Below are positions 39,777 through 48,976 of a stretch of 51,208 nt of DNA, piece by piece (positions within the stretch are counted from its first letter, which is position 1; each line of letters begins with the position of its first letter). The stretch is from Lachnotalea sp. AF33-28 (GTDB lineage Bacteria > Bacillota > Clostridia > Lachnospirales > Lachnospiraceae): positions 1-51,208 of the forward strand of contig NZ_QUEE01000017.1 of the NCBI RefSeq assembly GCF_003477885.1. The letters run 5' to 3'. Below the pieces are notes generated by a model. It ran no database searches and was not told where the DNA came from. It worked only from the letters and a program-made list of their open reading frames with translations. A program made the position numbers and the translations under genes.

Positions 39777-41420
39777 ATGAAAAAGATCAAAGCGGTAGTA
39801 GCAGTTTTACTTTGTTTTGTGATGCTGTTGTCGATGGCGGGATGCGGCACAAAGGAAAAAGACGCCGGCGGCAGCACGACCACTGTCGAGAAGCCTAAAA
39901 ATGAAGAAGACAAGATGAAAGCCTATGATCCGGCTATCACCATGACCTTTAATAAATCCGAAGTGGTTACGGCTTATCCGGAAGGCATGGACGCACAGAA
40001 CAACGCGCTGTATCAGATGTGGGAAGACATCATGGGAATTAAAGTGGAAAATTCCATTCTCTGTCCATCCAGCTCCATGACTGAGAAAATGCAGCTGGCT
40101 ATTGGCAGCAACGAAATCCCGGATTTCGGTATTGTGGATGCAACGATGATGGCAACACTGATCAAGAATGATATGGTTGAAGATATGACCGATGTTTATA
40201 ATGACTGGGCAACCGACAACTTAAAAACGGTGACCGGACAGAGTGACAACGCATTATTCGCACCGGTTACGAGAGACGGCAGATATATGGCAATTCCTGT
40301 AGCTAACACCCTTGGTGACAGCTATCCGATTATGTGGATGCGTTCTGACTGGCTGGCGGCTTTAGGCTTAGAAGAACCGAAGACCATGGATGAAGCTCTG
40401 GATATAGCGATGAAATTTGCTACCGACGATCCGGACGGAAACGGACAGAAGGATACTTACGGCCTGTATCTGGACAAGGATTTAAACGGTCTGGATCACA
40501 TCATGTCGGCTTATGAAGTATATAGCAAGGACGAGTACTGGGTAAAGAAGGACGACGGCTCCTTCATGGCGGGCTGCACGGATGAAAAGGCGAAAGTGCC
40601 GCTTGCAAAGCTGGCTGAACTGTATGCGGCCGGAGCGATTGATCCGGAATTTGCAGTTAAGGATACTACAAAGGAAGAGGAACTGATCGCGGCAGGAAAG
40701 ATCGGTATCTATATCGGATACTTCTTTAATCCGCTGGGCGTTATGAAAGACTGCGTTAAGAATGTGGAGGGTGCTGACTGGGTTGCTGTCAAGATGCCTC
40801 CTGCAGAAGGCGTTGCATCGTATAAACCGGGTGTTGCCCTGAACGTATACGGATACATGTATGCCAAGAAAGGCATTGAACATCCGGAAGCAGTAGTAAA
40901 AATGATGAACCAGGTATGCGACGGATTCGCAGCTCCTGATCTGGCAAAAGAGCCTACGGAATTCTATACTAAATTCAATGAGCTGGCACTGGATGATGCG
41001 ATCAGAACCGCAGGACCCAATAACCTGATGCCATTTCAGATGCAGAGCAATATCAACTGGGGCGAGAAGTTTACAGCGGCTGTGGAAGCTGGGGAAGAGC
41101 ATGTGGAAGGCAAGGACGCCGATTATCAGAACGTGATCAGCACCGAACTGCCGGAAGAGATGTCTTGGGCATGGAAGAAGGTATACCTGGAAGGCTATCT
41201 CGCTATTGACTTTTCCAATGTCCGTTACAGCGATTATGCCGGAGCTCCTACGGATACTGCTGTAAAGACACAGTCCCTTCTGAACAAGCAGAAACTGACA
41301 GATTATATCTCCATCATCATGGGCGACCAGCCGGTGGATTATTTTGACACATTTGTTGAGACCTTTAACAGCATCGGTGGAAGCAAAGTTGCCGAAGAGA
41401 TAAAGGCTGCAGCAGAATAA
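39777..41420 (+). CDS. Extracellular solute-binding lipoprotein (CUT1 family)
   Basis: A 547-residue protein from ATG 39777 (AATGGAGGAAGTTCT upstream). Signal peptide with lipobox LLSMAGC (Cys23), then a flexible Gly/Ser/Thr/Glu linker. The body is a type 1 binding protein of the large LipO/YtcQ-like group, with WEDIMGIKVENSILCP, IMWMRSDWLAALGLEEPKTM and DPDGNGQKDTYGLYLD, a Ca-binding-like loop typical of the family. With the two permeases downstream it should capture an oligosaccharide; the locus enzymes point to rhamnose-containing glycans. It is followed by a terminator, so it is made in excess over the permeases. Confidence 0.92.
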   Translation: MKKIKAVVAVLLCFVMLLSMAGCGTKEKDAGGSTTTVEKPKNEEDKMKAYDPAITMTFNKSEVVTAYPEGMDAQNNALYQMWEDIMGIKVENSILCPSSSMTEKMQLAIGSNEIPDFGIVDATMMATLIKNDMVEDMTDVYNDWATDNLKTVTGQSDNALFAPVTRDGRYMAIPVANTLGDSYPIMWMRSDWLAALGLEEPKTMDEALDIAMKFATDDPDGNGQKDTYGLYLDKDLNGLDHIMSAYEVYSKDEYWVKKDDGSFMAGCTDEKAKVPLAKLAELYAAGAIDPEFAVKDTTKEEELIAAGKIGIYIGYFFNPLGVMKDCVKNVEGADWVAVKMPPAEGVASYKPGVALNVYGYMYAKKGIEHPEAVVKMMNQVCDGFAAPDLAKEPTEFYTKFNELALDDAIRTAGPNNLMPFQMQSNINWGEKFTAAVEAGEEHVEGKDADYQNVISTELPEEMSWAWKKVYLEGYLAIDFSNVRYSDYAGAPTDTAVKTQSLLNKQKLTDYISIIMGDQPVDYFDTFVETFNSIGGSKVAEEIKAAAE

Positions 41421-41433
41421 GCTGGAACTGTCG

Positions 41434-41497
41434 CGGGGGTCTGTTGCAAAATAGCGCAAGTAGGTGTCTATTTTGCGGCAGCCCTCCGTTTTTTATT
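41434..41497 (+). terminator. Terminator after the solute-binding protein gene
   Basis: CTGTTGCAAAATAG pairs with CTATTTTGCGGCAG (41441-41481), extended by GGG/CCC, then CCGTTTTTTATT. Partial read-through would feed the permease genes. The rest of the 233-bp gap shows no gene. Confidence 0.75.
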
Positions 41498-41653
41498 CCT
41501 CCGCACGTCCTGTGCCGGAGGATGGAAAACGACCGCGGGCGGATTCTCTTTCAACCCGAAAACCGCGCTTAGCAGCGTTTATGATCATAAAACGGTACGG
41601 TTTAGATGCACTTGTTTGTCTGAACTGTTACCACAAAACAGGTGGTGCACGAA

Positions 41654-42610
41654 ATGAAAACAACGAAAAAAGCAACAACCGGCCTGATGCCGGTGAAAAA
41701 AACCCTGGGCAGCCGTATTGCATCTGATCTGCGCAACAACTGGCAGCTGCATCTGATGATTCTGCCCGGCATTATACTTGTTCTGATATTTAAGTATGCG
41801 CCTCTGGCCGGCATAACCATCGCTTTTAAGGATTTTTACCCTGCCAGAGGCATCTTTGGATCGGATTGGGTCGGACTGGAAAATTTCCAGTATATGTTTG
41901 ATCTGCCGGATACGGCCAGAGTGCTCTGGAACACATTAAAGATAGCGGTGTTAAAGATTATTATCAATTTCCCCATACCGATTATTGTGGCAATTCTCTT
42001 AAATGAAGTGCGCTCCAATTTCTTTAAGCGCAGCGTGCAGACCATCGTATATCTGCCCTATTTCATTTCCTGGGTAATCCTGGCGGGCATCATACTCGAT
42101 ATCTTTTCGCTGGAGGGCATTGTAAATAAGACATTAAATGCCATGGGACTCTCATCCGTATTTTTCCTGGGTGACAACAGCAAATTTGTCGGGCTTTTGG
42201 TGGGAACCGATGTCTGGAAGAATTTCGGATACGGAACGGTCGTCTATCTGGCGGCGATCACCGGAGTGGATGAATCGCTGTTCGAAGCGGCCAGGATCGA
42301 CGGTGCCAACCGTTTCAAACAGATCCTTCATGTAACAATTCCCAGCATCGCCCCGATTATCATGCTGATGATGATCCTGAATCTGGGTAATGTGCTCAAC
42401 GCGGGATTCGAACAGGTATTTAACCTCTATAATCCTCTGGTGTACGAATCAGCGGATATTATCGATACCTTTGTGTACCGCATTTCCCTGGTGGAGGCCA
42501 ATTACAGCCTGGGTACGGCGGTGGGCCTGCTGAAATCGGTGGTCAGTTTTATACTGATCGTATCCAGTTATGCGCTGGCCAACAAATACAGCGATTACAC
42601 GATCTTTTAA
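41654..42610 (+). CDS. Sugar ABC transporter permease, LplB-like
   Basis: A 318-residue membrane protein from ATG 41654 (AGGTGG upstream; an earlier in-frame GTG lies before the ribosome site). Six membrane segments are visible (LHLMILPGIILVLIFKYAP near the start). The cytoplasmic EAA loop ESLFEAARIDGANRFKQILH contacts the ATPase. LplB-type permeases form heterodimers with YtcP-type partners, here the next gene. No ATPase is encoded nearby; such systems usually share an MsmX-type ATPase. Confidence 0.92.
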   Translation: MKTTKKATTGLMPVKKTLGSRIASDLRNNWQLHLMILPGIILVLIFKYAPLAGITIAFKDFYPARGIFGSDWVGLENFQYMFDLPDTARVLWNTLKIAVLKIIINFPIPIIVAILLNEVRSNFFKRSVQTIVYLPYFISWVILAGIILDIFSLEGIVNKTLNAMGLSSVFFLGDNSKFVGLLVGTDVWKNFGYGTVVYLAAITGVDESLFEAARIDGANRFKQILHVTIPSIAPIIMLMMILNLGNVLNAGFEQVFNLYNPLVYESADIIDTFVYRISLVEANYSLGTAVGLLKSVVSFILIVSSYALANKYSDYTIF

Positions 42611-42635
42611 TCTCGAAATAAGAGGAGCACATATT

Positions 42636-43523
42636 ATGAATAGTGGATTAAAATCGAAAGGGATAGGGCATAGAGCTTTTACGGTGATAAACACCCTGCT
42701 CATGCTGGCGCTTTCCGCGGTCTGCCTGTTTCCCGTGATACATATACTTTCAGTTTCATTGAGCGATCAGGCGGCAGTTGCCGCCAATGAGGTAAATCTG
42801 CTGCCGGTAGGCTTTACGCTGGCATCCTATAAGGTTGTGGCTAAAAGGGCTGCGTTTTGGAACGCGTTCGGCGTTTCCGTGGAACGGGTGATTCTGGGTG
42901 TGCTGATCAATACGGTGCTGACCGTGCTGATGGCTTATCCGCTGTCAAAATCGGAGATGAAGTTCAGAGCCAGAAGATACTATGTATGGATTCTGATCTT
43001 TGTCATGGTATTTGACGGAGGGCTGATCCCGAACTATATTCTGGTAAAGGATCTGGGACTGTTTGATACGATCTGGGCGCTGGTGCTTCCAGGGGCGGTT
43101 CCGATCTACAACATCATACTCTGCATGAATTTTATGAAGCAGCTGCCCGATACGATCGAGGAGGCGGCCATGGTGGACGGGGCCAGCTATTTCCAGCGCT
43201 TTATCCGCATCGTCCTGCCGCTTTCCAAGCCGGTGATCGCGACTGTTACACTGTTTAGCTTTTTAAGCCATTGGAACTCATGGTTTGACGGCAAGATCTA
43301 CAACAATAAATCCGTTCACTATCCCCTGCAGACCTATCTGCAGAACCTCATATCCAACAGCGATATGACCAATGCCAGCGATGCCATCGAAAATGCGCTG
43401 TCCAATGTGAAGACGCTGCAGGCCGCGCAGCTGTTTCTGACACTGCTTCCGATCCTTCTGATCTATCCGTTTTTACAGAAGTATTTTACAAAGGGACTGA
43501 CGATTGGGGCGGTAAAGGGTTGA
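42636..43523 (+). CDS. Sugar ABC transporter permease, YtcP/CUT1-like
   Basis: A 295-residue membrane protein from ATG 42636 (AAGAGGAGCACATATT upstream). It has six membrane segments (LLMLALSAVCLFPVIHILSV near the start) and the EAA loop DTIEEAAMVDGASYFQRFI. It ends in KYFTKGLTIGAVKG, the usual C-terminus of this subfamily. It lies 25 bp after the first permease gene and is its dimer partner. A wobble-rich hairpin at about 43591-43620 precedes the next gene. Confidence 0.92.
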   Translation: MNSGLKSKGIGHRAFTVINTLLMLALSAVCLFPVIHILSVSLSDQAAVAANEVNLLPVGFTLASYKVVAKRAAFWNAFGVSVERVILGVLINTVLTVLMAYPLSKSEMKFRARRYYVWILIFVMVFDGGLIPNYILVKDLGLFDTIWALVLPGAVPIYNIILCMNFMKQLPDTIEEAAMVDGASYFQRFIRIVLPLSKPVIATVTLFSFLSHWNSWFDGKIYNNKSVHYPLQTYLQNLISNSDMTNASDAIENALSNVKTLQAAQLFLTLLPILLIYPFLQKYFTKGLTIGAVKG

Positions 43524-43659
43524 CTGTGGGAGCGGCGGAAAGAAAATAACACTGGACGTTGCCCTGGCAGAAGGGTAATATTAGAGTATAGCCGCGCTGC
43601 CTGATTTAACGGGCGGTGCGGTGGGCTTTATTTGGACTTGAGTGAAGGAGAACGAGTGT

Positions 43660-46224
43660 ATGGAGAGAAGACTGAAGGAATTGCTGGAGGGCGGGGGAGA
43701 TAATTATATACTTCCTTTTTTCTGGCAGCATGGGGAAGATGAGACTCTGCTTAGAGAAGGCATGAGGAAAATCCGGGAATCCGAAATCCGCGCGGTGTGT
43801 GTGGAATCCAGACCCCATCCGGATTTCGTCGGCGAGAGCTGGTGGCGGGATATGGATGTGATCATGGATGAGGCCGACCGGCTGGATATGCGCGTATGGG
43901 TGTTGGACGATGCCCATTTCCCCAGCGGGTATGCCAACGGAAAGGTGGAGGAAAATTCACCCTATGCTAAGACTTTTCTGGACTATTATCATATCGACGC
44001 GTTTGGACCGGCCTCCCGCAGCAGCTTTTTAATTAAGGTGGAAGCCGGAGAGACGCTGGAAGCGGTGACTGCAGGAATCAGGGATCCTAAGGATCCGGAA
44101 AAGCTTTCTGAAGTGAGGGAGCTGACCGGCCTGGTGCGGGATGGGATTCTTTATTGGGATGTGCCGGAGGGAGACTGGGGGCTGACCGTGTTTAAGACGA
44201 CCAGGAAGGCCAAGGTGCGCCCCGGCTATATCAATATCATTGACAGAGATGCGGTGCGCTTTTTTATCGATACGGTTTATGAGCCTCATTATGCCCATTA
44301 TAAGGAACAGTTTGGCAGGCGGTTTGCGGGATTTTTCTCGGATGAGCCGGAGATCGGCAATGTGGTGGCACATCACCTGATCGGACATTCGGATGCACCT
44401 CTTCCCTGGTGCGAAGAGCTGGAAAGCCGGCTGAAAGAATTATGGGGCCCGGCTTACGGGGAGAATCTGACGGCTCTTTTCTGTAAGATGGACGGAATCT
44501 CGCCGAGGGCCAGGGTGGAGTTTATGGATGAGGTGACTCGTCTGTATGACGTGAATTTCTGCGGACAGATCGGACAGTGGTGCCGTGACCGCGGGGTGGA
44601 ATACATCGGCCATGTGATCGAGGATAACGGCTGTCACGCCATGATGGGGCTGGGAACCGGACACTTTTTCAGGGCCCTGTGGGGACAGGATATGTCCGGC
44701 ATCGACGTGGTGCTCCAGCAGATCCGTCCCGGATATGAGGACAGAAAGTTCCACCACATCGGCGGGAAGGGACTTTATGACGGCCGTTTCTTCCAGTTCG
44801 GTCTGGCAAAGATGGGCGCAAGCCTTGGCCATCTGGATGAGAAAAAACACGGCAGGACGATGTGCGAGATGTACGGAGCCTACGGCTGGTCCGAAGGCTT
44901 AAAATTGATGAAATGGCTGACCGATCACATGCTGGTGCGCGGCGTCAATCATTTTGTTCCACACGCATTTACGATGAAAGATTTTCCCGATCCGGACTGC
45001 CCGCCCCATTTTTATGCCAGGGGAAATAACCCGCAGTATCCGTATTTCAGATATCTGATGCAGTATATGAACCGGGTGAGCCATCTGATAAACGGCGGCA
45101 TCCATGTGCCCTGTGTGGGACTGTTTTACAATGCCTGCGCGGAGTGGGCAGGTGAGTACGAGCCGTTTGAAGAGGCGGGCATGATTTTATCGAGGGAGCA
45201 GATCGACTATGAAGTGCTGCCGGAGGATGTGCTGAAGGAGTGCCGGTGTGAGAACGGCAGGCTGATCGCCGGCAGAGAGCCGTTAAACGCGCTGATCTTT
45301 CCGTACTGTGAATATCTCCCTCAATATCTGCTGGACTGGTGTACGGATGCATCGGCGAAGGGACTGGAGATCATATTCCTTGAAAAATCGCCAAAGGTGC
45401 TGGAAACAGGAGAAACCTTCGACTGCGCGGGCTCCATTGTGCTCTCTAAGGAGATCCTCGCGCCGTATCTTAGAAAGACCGGAGCCGCCGAGCTCATGTG
45501 CGCGCCGAAAGCGCCCGATCTTCGCTATTACCATTACCGGCAGCAGGACGGGGAGTTCTATCTCTTCTTTAATGAGTCCGCGAACCGCGCGGTGGAGACG
45601 GAAGTCTGGCTGCCCTTGTCCGGCAGGAACTGCTGCCGCTATGACGCATTTGACAACTGTCTGTATGTGGCGGAGCATGAGGATAACCGCTTGAAGCTGC
45701 GCTTAAGCCCGTACGAAGCGTACATACTCTATGTGGGTGATGTTGACGAAGGATGCGTTCCTGCAGCAGAAGGCTGGGAAGAGAAGGCTGCATTTGAGCC
45801 CCAGAGCCCCTGGACTGTGACGCTTAAGGACTATCGGAAGGACAGAAGCGACGAGACGCTGCGCCTGGAGAAACTGGAGGATATGACCGCCCCGGATAGA
45901 AAGCCGGAATTCTCCGGCGTGATGGAATACGAGACCGTATTTGATCTGCCCGAAGGTCTGAATGCAGAGGTGCAGAAAGTGAAGTTGGATTTCGGAGAAG
46001 TCTATGAGACCATGGAAGTCTGGCTCAACGGAGAGGATCTGGGTGTGCGTATAGCGCCTCCGTACTGTGTAACAGGCGGGACGGTGCTGAAAGAAAAGGG
46101 CAATGTGCTGAAGGTGCGGGTGGTCAATACCCTGGTGCACAATCAGAGGGATCCTCTCTCCATGACGATGCCGGTGGAGCCTTCAGGGCTGCTTGGGCCT
46201 GTTAAGGTCAGTCTGCTCGACTAA
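43660..46224 (+). CDS. GH106-like glycoside hydrolase (putative alpha-L-rhamnosidase), cytoplasmic
   Basis: An 854-residue protein from ATG 43660 (GTGAAGGAGAAC upstream). The N-terminal part is a TIM-barrel-like domain (NYILPFFWQHGEDETLLREG, WRDMDVIMDEADRLDMRVWV, VLDDAHFPSGYANG); FFSDEPE and YIGHVIEDNGCHAMMG carry acidic residues suited to catalysis. The C-terminal ~180 residues contain a jelly-roll with the VWLNGEDLG and LKVRVVNTLVHNQRD patterns seen in GH106/GH2-type enzymes. There is no signal peptide, so it acts on imported oligosaccharides. Association with rhaB and rhaA supports rhamnosidase activity, but the exact GH family is not certain. Confidence 0.75.
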   Translation: MERRLKELLEGGGDNYILPFFWQHGEDETLLREGMRKIRESEIRAVCVESRPHPDFVGESWWRDMDVIMDEADRLDMRVWVLDDAHFPSGYANGKVEENSPYAKTFLDYYHIDAFGPASRSSFLIKVEAGETLEAVTAGIRDPKDPEKLSEVRELTGLVRDGILYWDVPEGDWGLTVFKTTRKAKVRPGYINIIDRDAVRFFIDTVYEPHYAHYKEQFGRRFAGFFSDEPEIGNVVAHHLIGHSDAPLPWCEELESRLKELWGPAYGENLTALFCKMDGISPRARVEFMDEVTRLYDVNFCGQIGQWCRDRGVEYIGHVIEDNGCHAMMGLGTGHFFRALWGQDMSGIDVVLQQIRPGYEDRKFHHIGGKGLYDGRFFQFGLAKMGASLGHLDEKKHGRTMCEMYGAYGWSEGLKLMKWLTDHMLVRGVNHFVPHAFTMKDFPDPDCPPHFYARGNNPQYPYFRYLMQYMNRVSHLINGGIHVPCVGLFYNACAEWAGEYEPFEEAGMILSREQIDYEVLPEDVLKECRCENGRLIAGREPLNALIFPYCEYLPQYLLDWCTDASAKGLEIIFLEKSPKVLETGETFDCAGSIVLSKEILAPYLRKTGAAELMCAPKAPDLRYYHYRQQDGEFYLFFNESANRAVETEVWLPLSGRNCCRYDAFDNCLYVAEHEDNRLKLRLSPYEAYILYVGDVDEGCVPAAEGWEEKAAFEPQSPWTVTLKDYRKDRSDETLRLEKLEDMTAPDRKPEFSGVMEYETVFDLPEGLNAEVQKVKLDFGEVYETMEVWLNGEDLGVRIAPPYCVTGGTVLKEKGNVLKVRVVNTLVHNQRDPLSMTMPVEPSGLLGPVKVSLLD

Positions 46225-46239
46225 GAAAGTAAAAAGCAG

Positions 46240-46292
46240 AAGCACACTGAAGTGTGCGTAGGTCATCAACCTGCGGTTGGTGACAGAGGAGG
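46240..46292 (+). promoter_or_regulatory. Two-hairpin leader element, copy D
   Basis: Plus strand AGCACACTGAAGTGTGC, GTAGG, GTCATCAACC-TGCG-GTTGGTGAC, ending six bases before the GAGGAGGATAAATC ribosome site of the esterase. Compared with copy A, G-C in the second stem is changed to A-T on both sides, a compensatory change. Confidence 0.7.
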
Positions 46293-46299
46293 ATAAATC

Positions 46300-47349
46300 A
46301 TGTATTATACAAGCTTGGAAGCGATGGCCAGAAAATATGAGCGCACCGAGAGGCAGTATGCGTTTCATCCTGTAGATCAGGCGGCTCATGAGGCGTGGCG
46401 GAAAGAGGCAGCCGCCCGTTTGAAGGAGATTTCCGGAATTGATCAGTGTGAGGCAGCGGATCTGCGGCCTGTGAAGCACTCCGAAGTGCCTATGGACGGG
46501 TTTGTGAAAGAGTACTGGACCATACAGACCGAACCGGATATCTATATGCCGTTTTATCTGTTAAGGCCGGGCAGCCCCAACGGGGCCGCTGTGATCGTTC
46601 CTCACGGACACGGCTCCGGCAAAGAGGGTACCGTGAGCGATTTTGATAATCCGGGCGTAGCCGCGATGAGACAGTGGTTTGACAAGGGGTGCTTCGCCCA
46701 TGACCTGGCAAGAGCCGGCTATACGGTGGCCTGCCCCGATGAACGGGGATCCGGCGAACGCAGGGAAGCAGGGCAGCAGGGGGATTCCCCTGAAGCGTGG
46801 ACTTCCAACTCCCACAGAGAGCTTCTGCAGGTGGCGATCGGTTTCGGACAGTCCGTCATCGGCCTGGCAGTATGGGATCTGATGCGCCTGGTGGATTTTC
46901 TGGCAGAACAGCCGGATATTGATGAAACCCGCATCGGCTGCGCCGGCATGTCCGGCGGCGGGCAGCAGACGCTGTGGCTTGCGGCTGTCGATGAGAGGAT
47001 AAGCGCTGCCGTGACCAGCGGATATTTCTATGGAATGAAAGAGTCCCTGGTGGTTCTGGCAGCCAACTGCCCCTGCAATTTTGTGCCCAATATGTGGCGC
47101 ACCATGGACATGGGAGATATGGGTGCCATGATCGCTCCCCGCCCGCTGTTTATCGAAAGCGGGGAGAAAGACGGCTTAAACGGCCCTTCCGGCCTTTTAA
47201 ATGTCTATCCGCAGGTGGAAACGGCCAGAAGCGCTTTCCGGCTGTACGGCGCGCAGGACCGACTGCAGCATTCTATACATCCGGGCGGACATCAGTGGGT
47301 CGGCGCAGGGGTGATCGAGTTTTTTGATAAATGGCTGCTGAGGAAATAG
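46300..47349 (+). CDS. Alpha/beta-hydrolase esterase (probable acetyl esterase)
   Basis: A 349-residue protein from ATG 46300. It has an alpha/beta-hydrolase fold: the oxyanion region HGHGSGKEGTV, PDERGSGERREAGQQG, the nucleophile elbow CAGMSGGGQQT (Ser ~221), then RPLFIESGEKDGLNGPSG (Asp) and HPGGHQWVG (His). It resembles acetyl-xylan-esterase/dienelactone-hydrolase-like proteins common in polysaccharide loci. There is no signal peptide. It sits between the GH106-like gene and rhaB and may remove acetyl groups from imported rhamnosides. Substrate inferred from context only. Confidence 0.8.
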   Translation: MYYTSLEAMARKYERTERQYAFHPVDQAAHEAWRKEAAARLKEISGIDQCEAADLRPVKHSEVPMDGFVKEYWTIQTEPDIYMPFYLLRPGSPNGAAVIVPHGHGSGKEGTVSDFDNPGVAAMRQWFDKGCFAHDLARAGYTVACPDERGSGERREAGQQGDSPEAWTSNSHRELLQVAIGFGQSVIGLAVWDLMRLVDFLAEQPDIDETRIGCAGMSGGGQQTLWLAAVDERISAAVTSGYFYGMKESLVVLAANCPCNFVPNMWRTMDMGDMGAMIAPRPLFIESGEKDGLNGPSGLLNVYPQVETARSAFRLYGAQDRLQHSIHPGGHQWVGAGVIEFFDKWLLRK

Positions 47350-47387
47350 CATTTGGGGCAGCAATTCGCGGTTGATTAATGGACTGC

Positions 47388-47430
47388 AAATAAGGACACT
47401 ATTTCAATCAAATAGCGTCCTTATTTTTCA
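47388..47430 (+). terminator. Terminator between the esterase and rhaB
   Basis: AAATAAGGACaCTATTT pairs with AAATAGcGTCCTTATTT, then TTCATT. A possible -10 box TATAAT (47444-47449) just after it suggests rhaB-rhaA also have their own promoter. Confidence 0.7.
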
Positions 47431-47513
47431 TTTGCAATTCCATTATAATACAAATAAATGGACAACCGCGGACAGACCGGTTCGGGCTGTCCCATACGAA
47501 TGGAGGTATGAAA

Positions 47514-48914
47514 ATGAGCCAGTACTATTTGGCAGTGGACATCGGCGCATCCAGCGGCCGTCATATCCTTGGCTCCATAGAGGATGGCAGGATCACATTG
47601 GAAGAGGTTTACCGTTTTGAAAACGGCCTGGTAAAAAAGGACGGCGAGCTCTGCTGGGAACTGGACCGCCTGTTTCAGGAGATCCTAAACGGTATGAAGA
47701 AGTGTAAAGAGCTTGGTAAGATACCGGTGAGCATGGGCATTGACACCTGGGGTGTGGACTATGTTCTGCTGGATGAAAATGAGCAGGTTCTTGGAAACAC
47801 CGTGGGTTACCGCGACAGAAGAACCACGGGGATGGACGAAAAGGTGTATGAGATCATCTCCCCGGAGGATCTGTATGCCAGAACAGGAATTCAGAAACAG
47901 ATATTTAACACGATCTATCAGCTCATGGCGGTGAAGGAGAATCATCCCGAATATATGAAGGCCGCCAAAGACTTCATCATGGTGCCTGATTATTTCCACT
48001 ATCTGCTGACAGGCAATAAAGTTAATGAATACACCAACGCCACCACGGCACAGCTGGTAAACCCTGTGACCAAAGACTGGGATTATGAGCTGATTGAAAT
48101 GCTGGGATATAACAAAGAAATGTTCAGACCCCTTTCCATGCCGGGCACTGTGGTCGGCAGCCTGAAAGAAGAAATCGCAAATGAGGTTGGTTTCCAGCTT
48201 CAGGTAGTGCTTCCGGCCACACATGATACAGGATCGGCGGTGCTGTCCGTACCGGCCAATGACGACGATTTCATGTACATCAGCTCCGGCACATGGTCAC
48301 TGATGGGCCTGGAAAGAAAAGAAGCTGACTGCTCCATGGCGAGCATGAAGGCAAATCTGACCAATGAGGGCGGCTATGACTACCGTTTCCGCTATCTGAA
48401 AAATATCATGGGCCTCTGGATGATTCAGTCCGTGCGCCATGAATTAAACGATGCATATTCCTTTGCACAGCTCTGTGAGATGGCGGAGAAGGAGAATGAC
48501 TTCCCCTCCCGCGTAGATGTCAATGACGACTGTTTCCTGTCTCCCGACAATATGACCGAGGAGATCAAAGATTACTGCCGCAGAACCGGCCAGAAGGTGC
48601 CTGAAACTATCGGTCAGCTGGCTACGGTGATCTATCAGAGCCTTGCCGACAGCTACGGCGAAACGGTTAAGGAGATGGAGGCGCTGTCCGGCAGGACATA
48701 CTCCAGGATACATATCGTGGGCGGCGGCTGCAACGCGGACTATTTAAACCGCCTGACGGCCAAAGCGACCGGCAAGAGCGTGCACGCAGGCCCTACGGAA
48801 GCGACAGCCATCGGAAATCTGGTGGCACAGATGTTAAAAGACGACGTATTCGCATCTGTGGAAGAGGCCAGGGACACGATTTACCATTCCTTCAATATTA
48901 AGGAATATAACTAG
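47514..48914 (+). CDS. rhaB: Rhamnulokinase
   Basis: A 466-residue protein. ATG 47514 is chosen because GGAGGT directly abuts the earlier ATG at 47508, leaving no spacer. It is a FGGY-family kinase: VDIGASSGRHILGS (phosphate 1), MGIDTWGVDYVLLD, the substrate region YRDRRTTGMD, ISSGTWSLMGLE (phosphate 2) and IHIVGGGCNADYLNRLTA (adenosine). It phosphorylates L-rhamnulose to L-rhamnulose 1-phosphate. It precedes rhaA by 62 bp. No inducer protein (RhaR/RhaS) is close; the YesMN pair may control the locus. Confidence 0.95.
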   Translation: MSQYYLAVDIGASSGRHILGSIEDGRITLEEVYRFENGLVKKDGELCWELDRLFQEILNGMKKCKELGKIPVSMGIDTWGVDYVLLDENEQVLGNTVGYRDRRTTGMDEKVYEIISPEDLYARTGIQKQIFNTIYQLMAVKENHPEYMKAAKDFIMVPDYFHYLLTGNKVNEYTNATTAQLVNPVTKDWDYELIEMLGYNKEMFRPLSMPGTVVGSLKEEIANEVGFQLQVVLPATHDTGSAVLSVPANDDDFMYISSGTWSLMGLERKEADCSMASMKANLTNEGGYDYRFRYLKNIMGLWMIQSVRHELNDAYSFAQLCEMAEKENDFPSRVDVNDDCFLSPDNMTEEIKDYCRRTGQKVPETIGQLATVIYQSLADSYGETVKEMEALSGRTYSRIHIVGGGCNADYLNRLTAKATGKSVHAGPTEATAIGNLVAQMLKDDVFASVEEARDTIYHSFNIKEYN

Positions 48915-48976
48915 AGGACACAGGAGTCCGTTAAACGGACCGCTGATAGATTTAATACAATATGGAGGTGTCAAAA

